Below are positions 8,003 to 15,284 of a DNA stretch of 39,677 nucleotides, piece by piece. Both the position numbers and the translations under genes were made by a program. Each line of letters opens with the position of its first letter. Positions within the stretch are counted from its first letter, which is position 1. Below the pieces are notes generated by a model. It made no database searches. It saw only the letters and a list, made by a program, of their open reading frames with translations, and was not told where the DNA came from. The stretch is from an uncultured Tateyamaria sp. (GTDB lineage: Bacteria; Pseudomonadota; Alphaproteobacteria; Rhodobacterales; Rhodobacteraceae). The stretch spans positions 1 through 39,677 of the forward strand of contig CAJQRC010000062.1 of the NCBI GenBank assembly GCA_905480645.1, in the 5' to 3' direction.

Positions 8003-8770
8003 TTAGCTGGTTCTGCCGCTGAAAGCTGTTACTAAAATATTATTGTCTTCTAAGGCAAGCCGCACGGAAGCCGCAATATCGACTGCTTTGGGAGTGTCAC
8101 CATGGCAGCAAATGCTATCAATTGGCGTTTTAATTAGCTTTCCAGAAGCTGTAATGATCGCCTGAGATTTGACCATTTCGACCACTCGTAAACCTGCTTC
8201 ACTGGGGCTGTGAATAACAGCACCTGGCAGATTACGGTCTACCAGTGTCGCGTCATCATTATATGCTCGATCAGCAAAAATTTCGCATGCAAACCTTGCC
8301 CCAAGGCTTCTGGCAGCTGTTTCTTGTGCAGTTGTCGCTAGAACCAGTAAAATTGCGTCTGGATGGACTGATAAAACTGCTTCATAGCACCCGCGGGCCA
8401 TACCTTCGTCTTCTGAGGTCATATTCCCCAATGCACCGTGCAACTTTGCGTGTCTGACTGTCGCCCCAATAGCCTTTGCCATACCGAGTGTAGCACCGAC
8501 TTGGATGCAAATTGAATTTTGTAGTGAGGTAAGAGGCATAGCAATTCGACGTCGACCAAAACCTTCCAGATCAGCAAACCCAGGGTGTGATCCAATTCCG
8601 ACCGCTTGATCCAATGCTATATTCATAGTTTTGGCCATCACATCGGGATCACCTGCATGTGCTCCACAGGCTATGTTTGCTGATGTGACTGTCCTAAGCA
8701 GAGCGGCATCATTGCCCATTGTCCAGAGGCCAAAGCTTTCCCCCATATCTGCGTTAAGATCGACTTGCAT
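8003..8770 (-). CDS. pxpA: 5-oxoprolinase (ATP-hydrolysing) subunit A, LamB/YcsF family, 255 aa
   Basis: With PxpB and PxpC it converts 5-oxo-L-proline (pyroglutamate) to L-glutamate using ATP in the cytosol, a housekeeping detoxification and salvage step. The family signature MQVDLNADMGESFGLW starts the protein; IACGAHAGDP, GIGSHPGFADLEGFGRR and RHAKLHGALGN are the conserved blocks of the deacetylase-like barrel. I prefer ATG 8770, where family homology begins: AAGGA lies 7 nt upstream within the last codons of pxpC, giving 255 aa. An in-frame ATG at 8788 would add six residues and overlap pxpC. The third gene of the pxpB-pxpC-pxpA operon, 4 bp after the pxpC stop. Confidence 0.92.
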   Translation of the reverse strand: MQVDLNADMGESFGLWTMGNDAALLRTVTSANIACGAHAGDPDVMAKTMNIALDQAVGIGSHPGFADLEGFGRRRIAMPLTSLQNSICIQVGATLGMAKAIGATVRHAKLHGALGNMTSEDEGMARGCYEAVLSVHPDAILLVLATTAQETAARSLGARFACEIFADRAYNDDATLVDRNLPGAVIHSPSEAGLRVVEMVKSQAIITASGKLIKTPIDSICCHGDTPKAVDIAASVRLALEDNNILVTAFSGRTS

Positions 8771-8774
8771 AAGT

Positions 8775-9797
8775 TTATCCTTCTTCAAAAGGTGATGCTG
8801 TAGCTGAAATTACACCACCGACCAATTGATAGCTCAATAGATCTTTAATGTTATCAGGGTCGCGGATTAATGGCGATACAAGTTGTTTAAGAGTAGTTAG
8901 TTCTGCATCAGCACGTGCTTGGAGTAACGAGCCCTCTTCGAGGCTGATGTACTTAAACTGTAACGCGGCTCCTACTGGTGCTTGCGCTACCAGCGGCAGA
9001 TCACAAGGTAAAACTGTGCCAATTCGTGGATAGCCACCTGTAGTTTGGCATTCAGCCATTAAAACAAAAGGTGTGCCGTCACCAGTTATTTGAATATCAC
9101 CAGGAACTATAACTTCGCTTACTATGCTAAGTTGTTTAGGATTTGAAAAATTTTCTCCATCGCTGTCAAGTCGCACTCCTTGCCGATTTGTGCGTGGATC
9201 TCTCCGGAATTTTGTCTTCGCGAAACGAGCTCTGATAGCTGGGTCAAAATCATTGGTTTGCATACTTGGTACAATTCGAACGTCACCGCCAGAAAAACGA
9301 GGGTCGCGGGGTAAGCTCATTTTAACTTCGCAACCGAGGTCTGTACCAATTTGTAAAGTTTGTCCCTTGGAAATTGGAGTGCCTAGACCAACTGATTGGT
9401 GGGTGGCGCATGAACCAAGGACCACATCTGTTTGGAATCCCCCGCCAACATGTAAATACCCATAGGTGCCGTCGCAGCTGGGACCAATAACCAGTCTTGC
9501 TCCTGAAGGCACATAGTGGCTTGCATTCCAACTAATAGCTTCGTCATCAATTGACGCATTCATCAATGCACCTGTTAGAGCAATACGCAGTGATCCTATT
9601 GCTTCGAAGGTTCCACCAGTACCTGTCATTTCAAGTGCAGCGAAATTGTGGCTTTGCATCAATAGTGCTGCTCCTTCATAAATGGCCCGTAAGTCACAAG
9701 CACCACCGCGCGTCAGCCCGTTTTCCAGAAATCCAGGGCGCCCCATATCTTGTAAAGCTACGCCAATTCCAATCTGATGCACACTGAGGCTGGTCAT
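8775..9797 (-). CDS. pxpC: 5-oxoprolinase subunit C (KipA / biotin-dependent carboxyltransferase-like), 340 aa
   Basis: Partner of PxpB and PxpA in ATP-dependent 5-oxoproline hydrolysis. The opening block IGIGVALQDMGRPGFLENGL is the family N-terminus, followed by GACDLRAIYEGAALL, the YLHVGGGFQT block, RFSGGDVRIVPS, and the late conserved ECQTTGGYPRIGTVLPCDLP. The family's usual Gly-Met-Asp around residue 34 is Ala-Cys-Asp here, so the protein is a somewhat divergent member. Its ATG overlaps the pxpB stop as ATGA. Sequence supports the family; 5-oxoprolinase function follows from the complete B-C-A gene set, since lone members have been annotated as carboxylase-like. Confidence 0.88.
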   Translation of the reverse strand: MTSLSVHQIGIGVALQDMGRPGFLENGLTRGGACDLRAIYEGAALLMQSHNFAALEMTGTGGTFEAIGSLRIALTGALMNASIDDEAISWNASHYVPSGARLVIGPSCDGTYGYLHVGGGFQTDVVLGSCATHQSVGLGTPISKGQTLQIGTDLGCEVKMSLPRDPRFSGGDVRIVPSMQTNDFDPAIRARFAKTKFRRDPRTNRQGVRLDSDGENFSNPKQLSIVSEVIVPGDIQITGDGTPFVLMAECQTTGGYPRIGTVLPCDLPLVAQAPVGAALQFKYISLEEGSLLQARADAELTTLKQLVSPLIRDPDNIKDLLSYQLVGGVISATASPFEEG

Positions 9798-10543
9798 GTT
9801 ATCACCTCGCGTAGTGCACCACCTGACCCATCAGGGTTGTGTAGTTCGATCTGTGCGAGTTCTCGGGTTGTTATGGAAATAAATTGAACTTCATCACCAG
9901 GCGACAATGGAAAGGGTACATCACTTGTAGGTCGAAAACATTTGAATGCACTTTGCCCTATATGATGCCAACCTGTCGGAGTATCTTTGGCAAAGAGGCA
10001 TATTTGTCGGACTGCTGCTACTAGTGCACCGGCAGGCACGTTTGGACTCAATTCGACCTGGCGTGGAATGTTCCACGAGGTTCCTAACGTACCAAGATAA
10101 GGTTGGCCGGGGGCAAAACCAATTGTAAGGACCCGCATTTTTGTTGCTACAAGCTCAGTTTTAGCTTCAGAAACAGTTAAACCAGCGGCCTCTGCTGCTT
10201 TGACTAATTGTGGAGCGCGGTAAGTTCCAAATACTGCGGGTATTGTCCAAAGTGTGCGACCCGCAGGCAATTCGGCGTTTATCCAGTTTTCTGATCCGAG
10301 CACATCTTTGAATTTTCTACTGATAACAACAAAATTGTGCTGAGCCAGATCAATTTGAAAAAAAGCAGACACAAGTGTGCTGCTACTTTCCGCAATTTCT
10401 GGCCACTTAAGTTTATCAATAGCAGTCCTGAAAGCGATAGCCGCCCGGTTAGCTGCATCTGTGGCAGTGTCGCTAAATGTGACAAGTATACCATTTAGGC
10501 CAACGGATCTTATTTTAGGGTAATGAGACTTATTTTCTGACAT
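9794..10543 (-). CDS. pxpB: 5-oxoprolinase subunit B (KipI / allophanate-hydrolase subunit 1-like), 249 aa
   Basis: First gene of the pxpBCA operon. The C-terminal cyclophilin-like domain carries the family blocks LTIGFAPGQPYLGTL, a Pro-Arg pair in NIPRQVEL, NVPAGALVAAV, and the late block TPTGWHHIGQSAFK. The N-terminal third (LNGILVTFSDTATDAANRAA) is the KipI N-domain. Several normally conserved positions differ (for example IPAVFGTYRAPQ in place of the usual YGGE-type run), so the copy is divergent like its PxpC partner. A short AAGG site precedes ATG 10543 in a 329-bp leader that separates it from the LacI-family gene. Subunit assignment is supported by gene order and by the coupled stop/start with pxpC. 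Confidence 0.86.
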   Translation of the reverse strand: MSENKSHYPKIRSVGLNGILVTFSDTATDAANRAAIAFRTAIDKLKWPEIAESSSTLVSAFFQIDLAQHNFVVISRKFKDVLGSENWINAELPAGRTLWTIPAVFGTYRAPQLVKAAEAAGLTVSEAKTELVATKMRVLTIGFAPGQPYLGTLGTSWNIPRQVELSPNVPAGALVAAVRQICLFAKDTPTGWHHIGQSAFKCFRPTSDVPFPLSPGDEVQFISITTRELAQIELHNPDGSGGALREVIT

Positions 10544-10872
10544 AAACAGACCTTAGCGGTTATATAGTCAAGTTCAATTGAGACTATGCTTATTTGATTT
10601 AGACAGATAGTTCTCTCTGGAAATGACTTATTCCATGGCTAAATATTTTCAGTTTTGTCTGTAAATGTCTAATTGTGACATACATGTTTAAAGGCAGAAA
10701 TAGTTTTAATTATGGAATATTTTTGATGCTTTTATTTCTAACGAGTTAGTTGGAGTTGTATCCAATAGAGTACATCAAGGGTTGAATTAAATTTTTAACC
10801 TCTACTGTATTTTGGACAGCGTTTAGTAATCAAACGATGTTTAAAAAGTTTCGTTTTCTATCAATATCAGCA
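10544..10872. other. Intergenic leader between the LacI-family gene and pxpB
   Basis: This 329-bp AT-rich stretch lies downstream of the regulator gene and upstream of pxpB, all minus strand, and should hold the pxp promoter. I see no ORF or strong terminator. The one notable item is the palindrome at 10738-10749, listed separately. Confidence 0.45.
10738..10749. promoter_or_regulatory. Candidate operator palindrome CTAACGAGTTAG
   Basis: Perfect 5-bp arms around a 2-bp centre (CTAAC-GA-GTTAG), about 190 bp upstream of pxpB. A similar string, ACTAGTTAGGT at 11925-11935, lies just upstream of the LacI-family gene; the shared core is AC(G/T)AGTTAG(G/T)T. LacI-family proteins bind short palindromes and often regulate themselves, so this is a reasonable but weak candidate site. 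Confidence 0.3.
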
Positions 10873-11907
10873 TCAGGACCGCATGTTACGGCGTAATGTA
10901 TCACCATAAGTAATTTTAGGTGTTAGCGTAATATTTTGGGGTGATTGATTACTGTCAGACTTAGATCTTTCCAAAATAATTTTGGCTGCTGCGCGCCCAA
11001 TCTCAAGTCTACAAGAGTCTGTTGTAGTTAGTTTTCGGGGTAAGCCTTGCAATAACTCCACTCCATTAAAACCAGCAAGACCTATTTGACCAGGAATATC
11101 AATATTTTTATCGAGTAGGTAAAGTAATCCGCCAGCTCCAATCATGTCATTGGAATAATAAAGAAAATCTAGATCAGGGTTTTGATTAAGCATTGCTGCT
11201 GTCATTTCTCTGCCTTTTGCCAAAGCTGAGCTGCCTGAGTAAAAATCACGTGCTTCAATTTCGATTCCTGCTTTGGCGAGACCCTCTGTTAGGCCCTCAA
11301 ACCGTTTCCGCGCGCGGTGGTCCAGAGGCATTGATGTGCCCATAAAGCCAATACGTGAGTACCCTTGTTTGATGATGGCTTTCGCCATATCGAGCCCTGC
11401 CTTCCGATGTGATATCCCGACAACACTATCGATTGGATTACCATCCGTATCCATTATTTCAACTACGGGGATACCAGCATTATATAACATAGCGACAGCG
11501 GCATCCGAATGTTCCAGTCCTGCAACGATGACACCGGAAGGGCGCCACGATAACATTTCATATAAAACACGCTCTTCTTTGTCGCGCATGTAATCCGTAA
11601 CGCCAAAAACAGGTTGAAGTGGAGTACCTTCAAGTATTTGGTTGATGCCAGTTAGAACTTCGGGAAAAACCATATTGCTCAGTGAGGGAACAACAACCGC
11701 AACTAAGTTTACCTGTTGTGAAGCCAACGATCCTGCGATTTGATTTGGTACATAGCCCAATTCTTTTGCCGCTTCCAAAACCTTTTTACGTGTTGCTTGT
11801 GACACGTCGCCTTTTTTGCGGAGGACCCGGCTTACTGTCATTTCAGAAACACCAGATGCCGCAGAGACATCACGCAGGGTAAGTGGGCGTTGGCCGCGAT
11901 TAGTCAA
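10873..11907 (-). CDS. LacI/GalR-family transcriptional regulator, 344 aa
   Basis: The N-terminal LacI helix-turn-helix (TLRDVSAASGVSEMTVSRVL, residues 9-28) and hinge helix region (GYVPNQIAGSLASQ) precede a periplasmic-binding-protein-like effector domain. Blocks such as NLVAVVVPSLSNMVFPEVL, RPSGVIVAGLEHS, RIGFMGT and GLAGFNGVELLQGL resemble the GntR (gluconate) branch. It probably binds a sugar acid or related metabolite. The start is a TTG at 11907, 6 nt after an AGAGGA site; no ATG is better placed. It lies upstream of pxpBCA on the same strand with a long gap, so it could control pxp, itself, or a sugar-acid gene elsewhere in the window. The effector cannot be read from sequence. Confidence 0.85.
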   Translation of the reverse strand: MTNRGQRPLTLRDVSAASGVSEMTVSRVLRKKGDVSQATRKKVLEAAKELGYVPNQIAGSLASQQVNLVAVVVPSLSNMVFPEVLTGINQILEGTPLQPVFGVTDYMRDKEERVLYEMLSWRPSGVIVAGLEHSDAAVAMLYNAGIPVVEIMDTDGNPIDSVVGISHRKAGLDMAKAIIKQGYSRIGFMGTSMPLDHRARKRFEGLTEGLAKAGIEIEARDFYSGSSALAKGREMTAAMLNQNPDLDFLYYSNDMIGAGGLLYLLDKNIDIPGQIGLAGFNGVELLQGLPRKLTTTDSCRLEIGRAAAKIILERSKSDSNQSPQNITLTPKITYGDTLRRNMRS

Positions 11908-11924
11908 TGTAGTTCCTCTTTTTT

Positions 11925-11935
11925 ACTAGTTAGGT
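11925..11935. promoter_or_regulatory. Operator-like motif upstream of the LacI-family gene
   Basis: ACTAGTTAGGT lies about 20 bp upstream of the regulator's TTG start and resembles the core of the palindrome at 10738-10749. It could be an autoregulatory site. The support is one partial repeat only. Confidence 0.22.
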
Positions 11936-12036
11936 TAAGTAAGCGCGAAGATTGGTAAGAATTCAAGCTTTGGAGATAGAAATTTTACCGCAATAGGGTG
12001 ACAAAACACTTGTAAATCAATAAGTGATATAAGCTA

Positions 12037-12113
12037 GACCTCGTGGCTCAACTGGATAGAGCAGCCCCCTCCTAAGGGGCAGGTTGCAGGTTCGAATCCT
12101 GCCGGGGTCGCCA
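12037..12113 (+). tRNA. tRNA-Arg (anticodon CCT)
   Basis: A full cloverleaf can be folded by eye. The acceptor stem GACCTCG pairs with CGGGGTC (one G-T pair), the D arm is GCTC/GAGC, and the anticodon stem GCCCC/GGGGC encloses the loop CTCCTAA with anticodon CCT. The T arm GCAGG/CCTGC has loop TTCGAAT, then comes the discriminator G and an encoded CCA at 12111-12113. It decodes AGG. It stands alone between the start of the LacI-family gene and the 3' end of the AcoR-like gene. tRNA genes are common integration sites, but I see no partial copy of its 3' end nearby, so there is no evidence of an element inserted here. Confidence 0.97.
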
Positions 12114-12174
12114 AAACAATTGAAAACTTCAACAATTTAACGGTTTTAAAAAAAGCTGGTTGAAATACTGTGAT

Positions 12175-14007
12175 TTACTGAGGGATATGTGAGTAAACTG
12201 TGTTCCGTGATACACCCAGCTTTCGTGCTGCAACGGCAACATTAGAATTGCATTGCTTAAACACTCGATTGATTTCAAGGCACTTGGCTTTACGTGCTGA
12301 ATTTTCTGCACACCTTGGACATGGTACGTTCTTACTGATGGCGTGCGAGATAAATCGGTCAACATGTTCAGCGCGGATTATACCAACAGGGCATTGAACA
12401 GCCAATGTGCTCAGTTGATTAACTAGATCGTTAATATGCTGGGTTCGATCAATTTTTCTTAGCAAATCCACTGCTGTATTTGAGAGTTGATGCTCTGATG
12501 ATATTCTGGACAAAATAAATGACGCAATTTGAGAAAAATCTGTGCGCTCCGATAGTTTTGGTAAGTGTACTTTTATTGGTAAAAGTTTTGACAGCGCCAT
12601 GTCAACGTGAGGTGCCCAACTAGCTTTTGACCTGTTTCTCTTATCGTCTGTTGAAATAATGATCCAACCCGGTTTTGCTTTGATTTGCATTAAACGGTTC
12701 GTTACTTTGGCTAATTCCTCCGCAGCGCCCCCGTGAATGATTTGGAGGTTCTCGAGCAGAAGTGTACCGCCTGTTTGTATTGAGAATTTTTTGTCGTCAT
12801 CTCCTCCAAAAACGTTTGCCATCAGACCTTCAGGTTCGCCCAGTGAATTGGCAGTTTGGCAGTCGACTACGATTAACGGAAGATGCTTGTGGAGCTCGTC
12901 ATGTATGGTTTGTGCGAGAGTTGTGCGTCCGGTTCCTGGCTCACCTACAATTATAAAGGGTAGTCCAACTCTAGCAGAACGCAATGCAACGCGCAGACTG
13001 TTACTAACTTGTTCATCTCGGAATACTGGTGACTCAGGCGCGTTAGGGAGACTGAATACAGAAGGCACAGACAGCGAAATCATGTGCTTGGGTCCTGCTC
13101 CTGTCAACTTGCGGCGGGTAATTCTAATACGGGCGAAGTAGGTTGAGTTTAACCAGTCAGTAACACGAATAACTTCTCCGTTTTCCAATGATTTGATAGA
13201 GTTACTAAAGCCACCTTGGAATAAATCTGAAAAACTTCGGGTTGTACTCAAGTTGAGGCCGTTTAAAATTTCTCCAGATCGTCGGTTTACACCTGTAATA
13301 TTTCCATCTGCGTCAACACTGATCATGCCAACACTTTGAGTTGTAAGATACTCTTCTCTAGGGTGAAATTGTATAATGTTGTCATCACGGTGTTCGTCAA
13401 TAAATAGCCTATTTTCAATATTTGAAGCAGCGAGTGCGACTAGGGCTTGCGTATGAAACTGCCGTGCAGCAACTTCCGAGGAAGCATCTAACATCCCAAC
13501 TATTACGCCTTTGCTGCTAAAAATTGGTGTTGATACACATGACACTGCACCATGCTTTGCGAAAAAGTGCTCTCCTCCAGTTACCATACTGGTATTTCCA
13601 GTATGTAGTGCTAACCCTAGCGCATTTGTACCACGTACTTCTTCTGTCCAGATTGATCCAACCTGAATACTCTGCGAACAATGAGACTGACTGAATTCAG
13701 TGTCCATTATGGCGTCTAAAACGACTCCTCCGCTGTCGGCGAAGGCAGTCATATAATTAGTTCCAGCAATTTGATTACTTAATAGTTCTAGCTCAGGGCG
13801 TACTATCGAAATCAGTTTTTCGTGCCTTTGTTTTGTCTCGTACAGGTCTTGATGAGACAGCATCGCATCTACCGGATCACCAATGGGGTCTAGCCCGTTT
13901 CTCAGACATCTATGCCAGCTGTCAGCTATTTTTTCGGGAACTGCACCATGAGCAAATTCACGTCTTTTCTCAAGCGAAGTGCGAGCTTTCATAAAGATTG
14001 ACTGCAT
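12175..14007 (-). CDS. AcoR-like transcriptional regulator (GAF, AAA+ without GAFTGA, Fis-type HTH), 610 aa
   Basis: Probably controls the divergent dehydrogenase/ABC-importer operon. The N-terminal region (about 25-205, with IADSWHRCLRNGLDP and the GAF-like GSIWTEEVRGTNALGLAL) is typical of AcoR-type sensors. A PAS-like segment follows (about 220-320, SVGMISVDADGNITGVNRRS). The AAA+ domain has Walker A GEPGTGRT (355-362) and a degenerate Walker B GGTLLLENL (413-421; the usual form is LFLDE). The sigma54-contacting GAFTGA loop is entirely absent: sequence runs straight from MANVFGGDDDKKFSIQTGG into Walker B. The C-terminus ends in a Fis-like helix-turn-helix (NVAVAARKLGVSRNTVYSHI). It therefore likely acts on sigma70-type promoters. 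ATG 14007 follows AGAGG. A Cys pair (PCPRC, near 565) precedes the HTH; its role is unknown. Confidence 0.85.
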   Translation of the reverse strand: MQSIFMKARTSLEKRREFAHGAVPEKIADSWHRCLRNGLDPIGDPVDAMLSHQDLYETKQRHEKLISIVRPELELLSNQIAGTNYMTAFADSGGVVLDAIMDTEFSQSHCSQSIQVGSIWTEEVRGTNALGLALHTGNTSMVTGGEHFFAKHGAVSCVSTPIFSSKGVIVGMLDASSEVAARQFHTQALVALAASNIENRLFIDEHRDDNIIQFHPREEYLTTQSVGMISVDADGNITGVNRRSGEILNGLNLSTTRSFSDLFQGGFSNSIKSLENGEVIRVTDWLNSTYFARIRITRRKLTGAGPKHMISLSVPSVFSLPNAPESPVFRDEQVSNSLRVALRSARVGLPFIIVGEPGTGRTTLAQTIHDELHKHLPLIVVDCQTANSLGEPEGLMANVFGGDDDKKFSIQTGGTLLLENLQIIHGGAAEELAKVTNRLMQIKAKPGWIIISTDDKRNRSKASWAPHVDMALSKLLPIKVHLPKLSERTDFSQIASFILSRISSEHQLSNTAVDLLRKIDRTQHINDLVNQLSTLAVQCPVGIIRAEHVDRFISHAISKNVPCPRCAENSARKAKCLEINRVFKQCNSNVAVAARKLGVSRNTVYSHIPQ

Positions 14008-14075
14008 TTTGGCCTCTTTTTCGTAGTCTGATAGGTACTCCTACAACCGTATGATGGATCAAATACAATGCAAGT

Positions 14076-14121
14076 GTTCAGTTTCTGAACGCCTATTTTT
14101 AAAATTATTAATTTTCTGAAC
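14076..14121. promoter_or_regulatory. Candidate paired operator in the divergent promoter region
   Basis: GTTCAG-TTT-CTGAAC at 14076-14090 is a palindrome with perfect 6-bp arms. A second copy of the right arm with flank (TTTCTGAAC) ends at 14121, so the two CTGAAC elements (14085-14090 and 14116-14121) are 31 bp apart, close to three helical turns. They lie between the divergent AcoR-like gene (start 14007) and the dehydrogenase gene (start 14200), the expected place for binding by a dimeric Fis-type HTH regulator. Binding is inferred. Confidence 0.45.
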
Positions 14122-14199
14122 ATGCCTCTTTATGACTTTTTTTTGTTTTTAGACCATGCAATGCGCTTAATGTTGCAATGAGCGAGATGGAGATTAATA

Positions 14200-15252
14200 A
14201 TGAAAGCCCAAGTGCTTCACAAGTATGACGACGATTTAACGGCCTCGTCTTGGGTTAGTTATGAAGACGTTCCGGACCCAGTTATTGCCAAAAGCTCAGA
14301 TGTAATTGTCAGAATTGGTGGTGCTGGCGTCTGTCGAACTGACTTGCATGTGATAGAAGGTGTTTGGCGCCCCCACATGGATCCCACTGGATCTGAGCTT
14401 CTTCCTTTTATATTAGGCCACGAAAACGCCGGATGGATTGAAGAAATTGGTCCTGAAGTTGAAGGCCTAAAAATAGGCGATCCTGTAATCGTCCACCCAA
14501 AGATTTCCAACGGTACTTGCATTGCATGCCGGCGAGGACAAGACATGCATGGCGAGGGAACATTCCCTGGTCTGGATAGTAACGGTGGGTATGCAGAAGC
14601 TTTAGTCACTTCGGCCCGCAATATCGTAGCTCTTCCAAAAACGTTAAGTCCAAAGGACGTCGCACCTTACTCCGATGCGGGTTTGACCGCTTACAGGGCA
14701 GCAAAGAAAGCTACACGCCATCTTTTGCCGGGTGAATACTGCGTTGTTATAGGCGCTGGTGGTTTGGGCCATATTGCCATTCAGGTTCTTCGTGCGATGT
14801 GCGCAGCTGAAATAATAGTTGTGGATACATCAGATGTATCTTTGCAACTGGCTCAGGAATGTGGCGCTGATCATTTGATCAAGGCTGATGGAGGCGAAGT
14901 GGACGCTGTTCTGTCAATAACGAAAGGCCACGGTGCCGAAGCGGTGATCGACTTTGTTGGTGAAAAAGGTACAACTGCAAAAGGTATTGCAATGACGCGA
15001 AATGCCGGCAGTTATTACGTCGTTGGTTATGGTGAAGATGTTCAGGTTCCAACAGTAGACTTGGTTATTACCGAGAAAAACATCATTGGAAATCTGGTGG
15101 GGACTTGGTCTGAGCTAACTGAACTTATGGAGCTTGCGCATCGTGGTTTGGTGCAATTGGAGACCCATGAATTTAAACTTGAAGACGCTAATGCAGCACT
15201 TCAAAGCCTTCATAATGGTAAAATCAAAGGTCGGGCGGTTCTCGTACCTTAA
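14200..15252 (+). CDS. Zinc-dependent NAD(P)+ alcohol dehydrogenase (MDR family), 350 aa
   Basis: Medium-chain dehydrogenase oxidising an alcohol or polyol to a carbonyl. Catalytic zinc ligands are Cys45 (GVCRTDLH), His74/Glu75 (LGHENAG) and probably Asp159 (YSDAGLTAY). The NAD(P) motif GAGGLGH is at 185-191. The lobe that normally binds structural zinc with four cysteines keeps only Cys107 and Cys110 (GTCIACRRGQDMHGEG); the third and fourth positions are Gly and Thr, so the structural zinc is probably lost or held differently. It is the first gene of the rightward operon, 32 bp before the binding-protein gene, so its substrate is probably what the importer brings in or a product of it. Substrate unknown; short polyols or diols fit the neighbouring transporter type. 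Confidence 0.85.
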   Translation: MKAQVLHKYDDDLTASSWVSYEDVPDPVIAKSSDVIVRIGGAGVCRTDLHVIEGVWRPHMDPTGSELLPFILGHENAGWIEEIGPEVEGLKIGDPVIVHPKISNGTCIACRRGQDMHGEGTFPGLDSNGGYAEALVTSARNIVALPKTLSPKDVAPYSDAGLTAYRAAKKATRHLLPGEYCVVIGAGGLGHIAIQVLRAMCAAEIIVVDTSDVSLQLAQECGADHLIKADGGEVDAVLSITKGHGAEAVIDFVGEKGTTAKGIAMTRNAGSYYVVGYGEDVQVPTVDLVITEKNIIGNLVGTWSELTELMELAHRGLVQLETHEFKLEDANAALQSLHNGKIKGRAVLVP

Positions 15253-15284
15253 ATAGACAACTAAACTCTGGGAGGAGCTAAAAA

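Noticed and set aside
12037-12113. tRNA-Arg as the integration site of a mobile element
   Set aside because: No duplicate of the tRNA 3' end was found and the integrase stub is 8.5 kb away with unrelated genes between.
14162-14177. Possible sigma54 promoter upstream of the alcohol dehydrogenase
   Set aside because: The TTGCA half fits the -12 element, but the -24 side lacks GG, and the adjacent regulator lacks the GAFTGA motif needed for sigma54 activation.
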